A DNA stretch of 64,000 nt from the NCBI GenBank assembly GCA_002307215.1, contig DBTU01000047.1:124001-188000 (forward strand). Direction: 5' to 3'. The notes under the pieces are model-generated. The model searched no databases, had not been told where the DNA came from, and worked only from the letters and a program-made list of their open reading frames with translations. Shown here piece by piece: positions 58,252 through 64,000 of the stretch; the first letter of the stretch is position 1, and every line of letters begins with the position of its first letter. The DNA comes from Lachnoclostridium sp. UBA1308 (lineage in GTDB: Bacteria; Bacillota; Clostridia; Lachnospirales; Lachnospiraceae). The position numbers and the translations under genes were made by a program.

Positions 58252-58635
58252 CTAGCCCTCCACATATTTATAATATGGTATATATCGATTCTCAGCGAAA
58301 GCTAAAATGACGTCCTCTCTTTCGACTGTGGAGTAAACCACAGATCCTACTTTTAACAAGGTTGCATCAAAATTTTTAAAATTCTTAGTAATTTTTGTTC
58401 TTTTTATTGTCCCTAATGTTTTATTACTATTAAACGTTAATTCTTTTATCCAGTCAATATTACTTGCATTTACATACACTGCATCATTATATAGGATAAA
58501 GTCTATTGTATGATCTTTATTATATAAATTTGCAGGACTGGCATTATTAGCAGTAGATTTATTCATTTCCAATATAAGCATTACTAAAAAAGCGGAGCCA
58601 ACAATGCATATAATAGCAACAAATAATTTCTTCAT
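58252..58635 (-). CDS. Membrane-anchored protein of unknown function
   Basis: A 127-residue protein with an N-terminal hydrophobic helix (about 4-23) followed by a polar domain that would face outside. The domain has IDFILYNDAVYVNASNIDWI and VGSVVYSTVEREDVILAFAE, with repeated short strands suggesting a small beta fold. No family recognised. The ATG follows AGGTGAAAC. It is followed by two other exported proteins upstream on the same strand; the 185-base gap makes it uncertain whether they share a transcript. Confidence 0.6.
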   Translation of the reverse strand: MKKLFVAIICIVGSAFLVMLILEMNKSTANNASPANLYNKDHTIDFILYNDAVYVNASNIDWIKELTFNSNKTLGTIKRTKITKNFKNFDATLLKVGSVVYSTVEREDVILAFAENRYIPYYKYVEG

Positions 58636-58820
58636 GTTTCACCTCATTTTATTATTTCCCACAATGTCAAATCAACTATTCTATGTCGCATTTTACCATA
58701 GACAGAACCACTTCTCAATATTAATTAAGTTAACATATTCAATACGATAAATAAAATGCAAAACGTATTACTATTCTTCAAAAGGAGGCATTAAGCATAC
58801 GATGTTATTATTGCTTGTTA

Positions 58821-59561
58821 TTATTTGTCTACTGCAATATCAAGCTCTTCTAAATATTCATTGAATTTACCTTTTTCAATCATATTATCTTTTTCTACAT
58901 TAGTAAATGTTCCAGATAATTCATCATTATATGCTTCATCCCATTCAGTAATATATGAATCCTTTATAGCTATTTTCCCTTGCGAAGGATTCAATAAGGA
59001 AGCTGGAATTGATGCATCAATATCATTATAATCCATCAAGAAAAAATAGTATTCATCATTAATGCTCATCTTTCCTTTTTTTTGTGCCGTATCATCATAT
59101 GATAGAAGTTTTATTTGAATCGTTTCTCCGATTTTATATATTCCCTTAGTTGTATTTAAAACTTCAACAGAATACACATCGTATGTAACAGAATTTTTCA
59201 ACATTTTATTCTTTTCACTGTTTAGTTCATCTTTAGTCATTTTCTTTTCTTTTATTTGTTTGATGCTTTCTACTGATTTCTTTAGCTTAATATCTTCGGA
59301 ATCGTAATTGATATCTTCGCTAGTGTCCTTATTTAGTTCATATTCTCTGTTTTCGCTATTAATAATAACACTTTCCAACACTTTTTCTTTTTCTATTTTA
59401 ACAACCTTGCCCACTATTACAGAATCTGAAGCATCATATGCATCCTGTAGTGTTGGATAAAACGGATAATCAGCATGTCCTACCGGACGGGAAGAACAGC
59501 CTGTTAGTAGGAATGCTAGTATAATAATTATTGACATAATAGAAACCTTTATGTTTTTCAT
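58821..59561 (-). CDS. Lipoprotein of unknown function
   Basis: A 246-residue lipoprotein: the signal ends at the lipobox LLTGC (Cys near 22), so it is anchored on the outer face. The folded part begins YPTLQDAYDASDSVIVGKVV, is interrupted by a long charged stretch (about 55-125, rich in K, E, D and S) and resumes YDVYSVEVLNTTKGIYKIGE with KGKMSINDEYYFFLMDY. The two parts look like one small barrel split by an insert. No named family. Ribosome site GAGGGGTAATG. It lies 39 bases after the metalloprotease gene, probably in one transcript. Confidence 0.65.
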   Translation of the reverse strand: MKNIKVSIMSIIIILAFLLTGCSSRPVGHADYPFYPTLQDAYDASDSVIVGKVVKIEKEKVLESVIINSENREYELNKDTSEDINYDSEDIKLKKSVESIKQIKEKKMTKDELNSEKNKMLKNSVTYDVYSVEVLNTTKGIYKIGETIQIKLLSYDDTAQKKGKMSINDEYYFFLMDYNDIDASIPASLLNPSQGKIAIKDSYITEWDEAYNDELSGTFTNVEKDNMIEKGKFNEYLEELDIAVDK

Positions 59562-59600
59562 TTCATTACCCCTCTCTACACAAAATATGATTACATACTC

Positions 59601-60128
59601 TTAGTAATATTCATTAACTCCATCTATATCATCTTGTTGAGGTACAATCATAGTCTCTCGATTTCTATCATATCTCATAATTGATGGTGATTCTGCTGGA
59701 TTATCATCCAAACAGAATGCATGTCCTAATTCATGCACAATAACACTTTGCCTATAATTATCTGTTGCATTACTCAATTTGTAGTCATTTAGATAAATTG
59801 TAAAAACTGTAGCTCTTCCGAAAAAAATATATTCCCACCAACTTGGAGAATAATAAGCATTTGTAGTGTCAGCATAACTATAGTTCTCTATACCATGATA
59901 GTGATCCGTATCATTACTTGACAGAAAATAAACCGGGGTAGAAGTATTGGTCCAAGCACTTTTTGAACTTGTAATTGCTGTATTATAGAGTGTTGTCGTA
60001 CAGTCGTTTTGTAAATGAAAATGAGCAATATTATGTCCACTTCCATAATATGTATAGGCATATGTAATACCGGTGCAGCTTAACAAAAATATCATTGTTA
60101 ATAAAAGCATGACTACTTTTTTCTTCAT
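59601..60128 (-). CDS. Secreted metzincin-like metalloprotease
   Basis: A 175-residue exported protein with a signal peptide (about 1-24, cut after TYA). The zinc site is VIVHELGHAFCLDDN: His132, Glu133, His136 and, at +10, Asp142. Standard metzincins have HExxHxxGxxH; the Gly is Cys here and the third His is Asp, as in snapalysin-type M7 enzymes. A Met-turn candidate is SIMRYDR at Met151. It would cut proteins outside the cell. The ATG follows AAGGAGGAATGA. First of a two- or three-gene run with the lipoprotein. Confidence 0.78.
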   Translation of the reverse strand: MKKKVVMLLLTMIFLLSCTGITYAYTYYGSGHNIAHFHLQNDCTTTLYNTAITSSKSAWTNTSTPVYFLSSNDTDHYHGIENYSYADTTNAYYSPSWWEYIFFGRATVFTIYLNDYKLSNATDNYRQSVIVHELGHAFCLDDNPAESPSIMRYDRNRETMIVPQQDDIDGVNEYY

Positions 60129-60503
60129 CCTTCATTCCTCCTTATTATATGGTTGGGTCTAATCCTATTTGTTACTCTTATTATAGAGTATTGTGAATAT
60201 TTACTTCTAATTGCATCGTTCTCTACACTAGCGTAGATTAACCATATCATAATATCCAGAATATGTCAGCAAGCACAAATGGGAATCATATAAATTTAAT
60301 ATATGTTTTAAATATGTTAAATTATTATCAAAATCAAATATGTTAATTGATTATAGTAATATTTACTGTTATAATGAAAATGTAACCAAAGGAAGGATTT
60401 ATTGAAATCACTTTCCCATACTGATTTATTCAATATTTGAAGACATGTTTTATGGATTTTGTTTTCTGCACATAATATTACACAACTAGAAAGGATGATA
60501 ACT
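60129..60503. other. Gene-free region between the metalloprotease and ferritin genes
   Basis: 375 very AT-rich bases between divergent genes. The ferritin promoter is at 60347-60375, followed by a leader of about 125 bases. The protease promoter should lie in 60150-60250 on the other strand, but no convincing -35/-10 pair stands out. No ORF is supported. Confidence 0.65.
60347..60375 (+). promoter_or_regulatory. Promoter of the ferritin gene
   Basis: TTGATT (60347-60352), exactly 17 bases, then TATAAT (60370-60375). No clear Fur or PerR box was identified in the long leader that follows. Confidence 0.65.
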
Positions 60504-61016
60504 ATGTTAGATAAGGAAGTAGTAAAATTATTAAATGAACAGATTACGAAGGAATTTTATTCCGCTTATTTGTATTTAGATATGGCAAATTATTATTCAG
60601 ATCACAGCCTAAACGGTTTTGAGCATTGGTTTTTTGTACAAATGCAGGAGGAAAGAGATCATGCATTGTTATTTCGCCAGTATATATTAAATAATGGTGA
60701 GGTGGTCAAATTAGCGGAAATTGCTTCTCCTACGAAAGATTATTCATCTTTTCGTGAACCGCTTACGATGGCTTTCGAACATGAGCAGTTTGTTACCGCC
60801 TCCATCAATAATATCTATGACGCAGCTTATAAGATTAAGGATTTCCGGACGATGCAGTTCCTAGACTGGTTCATTAAGGAGCAGGGAGAAGAAGAAAAGA
60901 ACGCAGATGATAATGTTAAGAAATATGATTTATTTGCAGGTGATCCAAAGGGCTTATACATGCTGGATAATGAAATGAAGACACGACTCTATAATCCACC
61001 ATCGCTTGTTCTGTAA
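60504..61016 (+). CDS. Ferritin
   Basis: A 170-residue four-helix iron-storage protein. Ferroxidase residues: Glu near 17 in EFYSAYLYLDMANYY, the EERDHALLF motif with Glu and His near 50-53, and EEEKNADDNVKKYD later. The shape fits non-haem FtnA-type ferritin. The ATG at 60504 follows GAAAGGATGATAACT; earlier ATG codons lie before that site. It has its own promoter and ends at a strong bidirectional terminator. Confidence 0.95.
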   Translation: MLDKEVVKLLNEQITKEFYSAYLYLDMANYYSDHSLNGFEHWFFVQMQEERDHALLFRQYILNNGEVVKLAEIASPTKDYSSFREPLTMAFEHEQFVTASINNIYDAAYKIKDFRTMQFLDWFIKEQGEEEKNADDNVKKYDLFAGDPKGLYMLDNEMKTRLYNPPSLVL

Positions 61017-61060
61017 AATAACAGCTTCTATAAATTATGTGAAAAGATTATAGATTATAA

Positions 61061-61114
61061 AAAAACTGAACGCGACTGCATTCGTTCGTAAGAATGCAGC
61101 CGCGTTCAGTTTTT
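61061..61114. terminator. Bidirectional terminator between ferritin and xylA
   Basis: AAAAACTGAACGCG pairs perfectly with CGCGTTCAGTTTTT, and inside it TGCATTC pairs with GAATGCA. T-runs end both strands. Confidence 0.92.
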
Positions 61115-61171
61115 CCATGCATGATTGTATGCTATTTATCCGTTTTTATTTACTAAGTCCTGGGTAACGAA

Positions 61172-62488
61172 TTATTTCGTCTCAAAGATATATTGATTTA
61201 AAATACTTTCAAGCAATTCCTGTCTTCCTGATTGATTCGGTGAAGTACCATTCTCAAGGGCATATGCTTCCAATTCCTTAAAGCCCACCTTACCTTCTAC
61301 GATGTCCTTACCGATGCCTGTCTTATAGCTTGCATAGCGTTCTGCCTTAAAGTTTTCGAAAACACCATCCTCGATTAATGCGGCCGCTACCTTTAAGCCC
61401 TTTGCAAATGCATCCATACCTGCAATATATGCATAGAATAAGTCATCATCCTGGAAGGATCCACGGCGTACCTTGGAGTCAAAATTCAGACCGCCTTTGG
61501 TTAACCCACCAGCCAAAAGAATCTCATACATTGCCAGGGTAGTATCATAAACATTTGTAGGGAACTGATCGGTATCCCATCCAAGCATCGGATCACCGGT
61601 ATTGGCATCTACACTGCCCAGTGCACCGTTAATTCTGCACATATTGAGCTCATGTTGGAAGGTATGTTGTGCCAAGGTTGCATGATTAGCTTCAATATTT
61701 AACTTGTAATAATCCTGTAAATTATATTTTCTTAAGAAAGCAAGCACCGTAGCTGTATCAAAATCATATTGATGTTTTGTTGGCTCCTTCGGCTTTGGCT
61801 CGATTAAGAACTGACCTGTAAATCCAATCTCCTTTGCATAATCAACCGCCATCTTGAGTAGTCTGGCAAGATTATCAAGCTCTAAACCGGTATCGGTATT
61901 TAGTAAGGTCTCATAGCCCTCGCGGCCACCCCAGAATACATAATTAACACCGCCCAAGTCCTTCGTGATTTCAAGCGCCTTCTTAATCTGAGCTGCTGCA
62001 TAAGCAAACACAGTCGCATTGCAGGAGGTTGATGCTCCATGCACAAATCTGTCATCACTGAACGCATTGGTTGTCCCCCAGAGACATTTAATGCCGGTAC
62101 GATTCATCTCTTCTTTAATGACAACTACAATCTCATCGAGTCTCTGATTCGTTTCCTCCAGCGTAGCTGCTCTAGGCGCAATATCCTGGTCATGGAAGCA
62201 AAAGAACGGAATTTGCATCTTCTCCATGAATTCGAATGCCGCATGTACTCTTTCCTTAGCCTTTTGCATTGCATCGGAGGTATTATCCCACTCACGGTGC
62301 ATGGATGCTCCACCAAAGGGATCATTTCCCATATATGTCAGTGTATGCCAAAAAGACATGGCAAAACGGCACTGTTCCTTCATTGATTTTCCCATAACTA
62401 TTTCATCCGGATTGTAATACTTGAAGGAAAGGGCACTTTTGCTTTGAGGTCCTTCGTACTGAATCTTTCCAATATTAAAATATGACAT
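61172..62488 (-). CDS. xylA: Xylose isomerase
   Basis: Converts D-xylose to D-xylulose with divalent metal. The 438 residues match class II enzymes. Visible are FWHTLTYMGNDPFGG, FFCFHDQDIAPRAATL with the catalytic His, NYVFWGGREGYETLLNTD, LIEPKPKEPTKHQYDFD with metal-binding Glu and Lys, NIEANHATLAQHTFQHEL and LGSVDANTGD. ATG after AAAGGAGGAATC. It stands alone with a clear promoter, so xylulokinase lies elsewhere. It fits a plant-fibre-using gut or soil anaerobe. Confidence 0.97.
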   Translation of the reverse strand: MSYFNIGKIQYEGPQSKSALSFKYYNPDEIVMGKSMKEQCRFAMSFWHTLTYMGNDPFGGASMHREWDNTSDAMQKAKERVHAAFEFMEKMQIPFFCFHDQDIAPRAATLEETNQRLDEIVVVIKEEMNRTGIKCLWGTTNAFSDDRFVHGASTSCNATVFAYAAAQIKKALEITKDLGGVNYVFWGGREGYETLLNTDTGLELDNLARLLKMAVDYAKEIGFTGQFLIEPKPKEPTKHQYDFDTATVLAFLRKYNLQDYYKLNIEANHATLAQHTFQHELNMCRINGALGSVDANTGDPMLGWDTDQFPTNVYDTTLAMYEILLAGGLTKGGLNFDSKVRRGSFQDDDLFYAYIAGMDAFAKGLKVAAALIEDGVFENFKAERYASYKTGIGKDIVEGKVGFKELEAYALENGTSPNQSGRQELLESILNQYIFETK

Positions 62489-62582
62489 GTTTTGATTCCT
62501 CCTTTAATAATATTCTTTACTATTTTCTTTGGGTTATCCCATCAAATAAATGTGTATCGCTTATGTAATATCTACCATTTAT

Positions 62583-62611
62583 ATTATAATGTAGCCCGGG
62601 TGTTTATTCAA
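62583..62611 (-). promoter_or_regulatory. Promoter of xylA
   Basis: The minus strand has TTGAAT (62606-62611), exactly 17 bases, then TATAAT (62583-62588), 95 bases before the ATG. CCCGGG lies in the spacer. No clear XylR or CcpA site was identified. Confidence 0.65.
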
Positions 62612-62669
62612 GATGATTATGTCCATTCAATGCATTGCAAAATAATGTTAATAAAATGTTATTATACTA

Positions 62670-62699
62670 TTGACATTAGTGTGTTACGTACAGTATAAT
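62670..62699 (+). promoter_or_regulatory. Promoter of the PadR-HAAS pair
   Basis: TTGACA (62670-62675), 18 bases, then TATAAT (62694-62699), just before GGAGGTGAC and the ATG. The region also carries ATGTTATTATACTATTGACAT (split: ATGT at 62656, ACAT at 62673) and TATACT/AGTATA arms, so self-repression by PadR is plausible. Confidence 0.65.
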
Positions 62700-62719
62700 A
62701 ATCTTGGAGGTGACAATAA

Positions 62720-63085
62720 ATGTCAGAAAAAGATGAAATTATTTCCGGACTTCTGTTGGAATTACGGCGTGGAACCATCGTACTTGGTGTACTCTGTCAG
62801 CTTGCTACATCAAAATACGGATATTCACTAGTCCAGCAATTGGGTGAGAATGATGTGGCTGTTGAAGCAAATACACTATATCCCCTGTTAAGAAGATTAG
62901 AAAAGCAAGGTTTATTAAGAAGCGAATGGGAAACCTCCGGTACGAAGCCAAGAAAATATTATATTACAACACCGTTAGGCATTGAGGTATATACCACACT
63001 AAAGCAAGAATGGCTGCAAATGGTGGAAAAAATGAATAAATTAATGAATAAGGAGCAGGAAGATGGTGGAAAAAGAAATGTATGA
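62720..63085 (+). CDS. PadR-family transcriptional regulator
   Basis: A 121-residue winged-helix repressor. The core is LRRGTIVLGVLCQLATSKYG, SLVQQLGENDVAVEANTLYP and LLRRLEKQGLLRSEWETSGT with RKYYITTPLG, the family pattern. It would bind its own promoter and respond to an unknown signal. ATG after GGAGGTGACAATAA. The 3' end overlaps the next gene by 23 bases, a usual PadR-HAAS arrangement. Confidence 0.94.
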   Translation: MSEKDEIISGLLLELRRGTIVLGVLCQLATSKYGYSLVQQLGENDVAVEANTLYPLLRRLEKQGLLRSEWETSGTKPRKYYITTPLGIEVYTTLKQEWLQMVEKMNKLMNKEQEDGGKRNV

Positions 63086-64000
63086 TATGGAAGATATGAT
63101 TAACCGTTACATTTATCAGGTTATGAAACATTTATCCTCTAATAACAAAAAAGATATCGAAGCGGAACTGAGAACACTGATATCTGATATGTTGGAGGAC
63201 AGCGCCCACGGAGGTCAGGCATCTCTGGAGAATTTAAAAGCTGTTCTGAAAGAGCTTGGCAGTCCATATGATTTGTCGGAAAAATACAGTGAAAATTCCC
63301 ACTATCTTATCGGTCCGAAAATTTACCCCACCTATATTATGGTTATGAAAATTGTCTTATATGCCACTCTAGTAGGTATCGTTATTGCAGCGGCACTGAG
63401 AACTATTACTGTCTCGGATACTGTTTTGTATGTTAGTACCGGATATTGGGTAACCGATATTTTTAACAGTCTTCTCATATCTTTCGCCTGGGTAACAATC
63501 CTTTTTGTTATACTCGAACGCAAGGGTGTAAGATTCAAGAGACAATCGGACGAATGGGATCCTTCCACCCTCCCACAAACACCGACTCGTGAAATAGAAA
63601 TTCCAATCTACAAACCAATCATAAATATCGCTTTTAATGTATTCGTCGCTGTTATATTTATCCTTTCCCCTCAGATTATCGGCGCTTATTATCTCTATGA
63701 TTCCACCAAGGTAATCCCTATCTTTAATCTGGAAGTGTTGCCTCGAGTAATACCCTTATTCATCGTAATAATCGGTTTAAGTATTACGAAAAGTATATGG
63801 GAGATTATTGATCGAAAAATCACCTTAAGATATGCTGTATTTACCGCAGTCAGTGATGTAATACAATTATTGCTGTTAATAATAATTCTTATGAGGTTTC
63901 CGATATGGAACCCAGACTTTATAACAACACAAAATACAATATTCCATATCAGCAGCAATCTTTCCTATAACGAACAATTGAGCAGAATGAATATAATAAT
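63063..64000 (+). CDS. HAAS-domain membrane protein, cut by the window end
   Basis: An open frame runs from ATG 63063 (after GGAGCAGGAAG) to the end without a stop, 312 residues so far. It starts with a HAAS signalling domain: INRYIYQVMKHLSSNNKKDI, EAELRTLISDMLED and LGSPYDLSEKY. Four or more membrane helices follow (for instance IVLYATLVGIVIAAAL, IAFNVFVAVIFILSPQIIG and LFIVIIGLSITKSI). In this arrangement the HAAS protein is thought to relay signals to or from the PadR repressor encoded in overlap upstream. The C terminus is not in the window. Confidence 0.82.
   Translation, partial: MVEKEMYDMEDMINRYIYQVMKHLSSNNKKDIEAELRTLISDMLEDSAHGGQASLENLKAVLKELGSPYDLSEKYSENSHYLIGPKIYPTYIMVMKIVLYATLVGIVIAAALRTITVSDTVLYVSTGYWVTDIFNSLLISFAWVTILFVILERKGVRFKRQSDEWDPSTLPQTPTREIEIPIYKPIINIAFNVFVAVIFILSPQIIGAYYLYDSTKVIPIFNLEVLPRVIPLFIVIIGLSITKSIWEIIDRKITLRYAVFTAVSDVIQLLLLIIILMRFPIWNPDFITTQNTIFHISSNLSYNEQLSRMNII

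Noticed and set aside
1..64000. tRNA or rRNA genes, prophage, integrase or transposase
   Set aside because: I read all gaps over 100 bases on both strands and saw no cloverleaf with a GTTCRANNC arm, no rRNA sequence and no transposase or phage protein.

Overview
The window is chromosomal DNA of an AT-rich, spore-former-type anaerobic Firmicute, most likely a Lachnospiraceae (Clostridium cluster XIVa, Lachnoclostridium-like). The reasons are strong AGGAGG ribosome sites on nearly every gene, Rex, rubredoxin, a Re-citrate-synthase-like gene beside isocitrate dehydrogenase, GerMN and spore-type amidase proteins, CD3324-family and DUF6273 proteins, and a meso-diaminopimelate-type MurE (DNPR motif). 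No rRNA, tRNA, CRISPR array, prophage or insertion sequence was recognised. Genus-level placement is inference. No similarity search was possible.

Layout. 0.2-5.5 kb (minus): fmt, def, priA, murE. 5.7-7.8 kb (minus): a decaying stretch holding a CDP-alcohol phosphatidyltransferase, a HAD hydrolase tail, a 4Fe-4S protein gene broken by an in-frame amber codon, a small membrane protein and an internal PhzF fragment, ended by a terminator. 8-14.4 kb (minus): comEC, a GerMN lipoprotein, a histidine kinase/response regulator pair and comEA, so the two competence genes flank a two-component system. 14.5-22.3 kb: a DMT transporter, a divergent LspA-like protein, argJ-argB-argD, a GNAT gene, maf and, divergently, argG. 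22.3-35 kb is housekeeping and metabolic: YtrA-type GntR with the scar of a lost ABC permease, hydrolases, a TrmH methyltransferase, DegV, an AEC carrier, MntP, a GNAT-epimerase-HAD operon, a cell-wall amidase and rlmH.

35.3-41.2 kb (minus after a DJ-1 gene): rex, a coiled-coil protein, acpS, nnr, alr and a MazF toxin with no visible antitoxin. 41.4-43.8 kb: blaI-blaR, whose junction is built of three 27-bp repeats carrying Shine-Dalgarno and anti-Shine-Dalgarno sequence. 43.9-49.3 kb: a secreted transglutaminase/Ig-like protein, an ABC-F ATPase and a DUF6273 membrane protein. 49.3-53 kb: GntR regulator, isocitrate dehydrogenase and Re-citrate-synthase-like enzyme, which together would make 2-oxoglutarate from acetyl-CoA and oxaloacetate. 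53-58 kb: DUF554 and HD proteins, a sulfur-transfer/tRNA-modification trio (cysteine desulfurase, TtcA-like, TcdA-like) and rubredoxin. 58.2-60.1 kb: three unfamiliar exported proteins, one a metalloprotease. 60.5-64 kb: ferritin, xylA and a PadR-HAAS pair that runs off the end.

The most unusual material is non-coding or at gene ends: the blaI/blaR repeat switch, a 170-bp palindromic element with a worn second copy, a roughly 50-bp stem-loop repeat in two copies, a GC-rich repeat that brings its own ribosome-binding site, and tandem duplications lying across stop codons of two genes. Nothing here is clearly a complete new defence or biosynthetic system. The blaI/blaR junction is the best candidate for an undescribed regulatory device.
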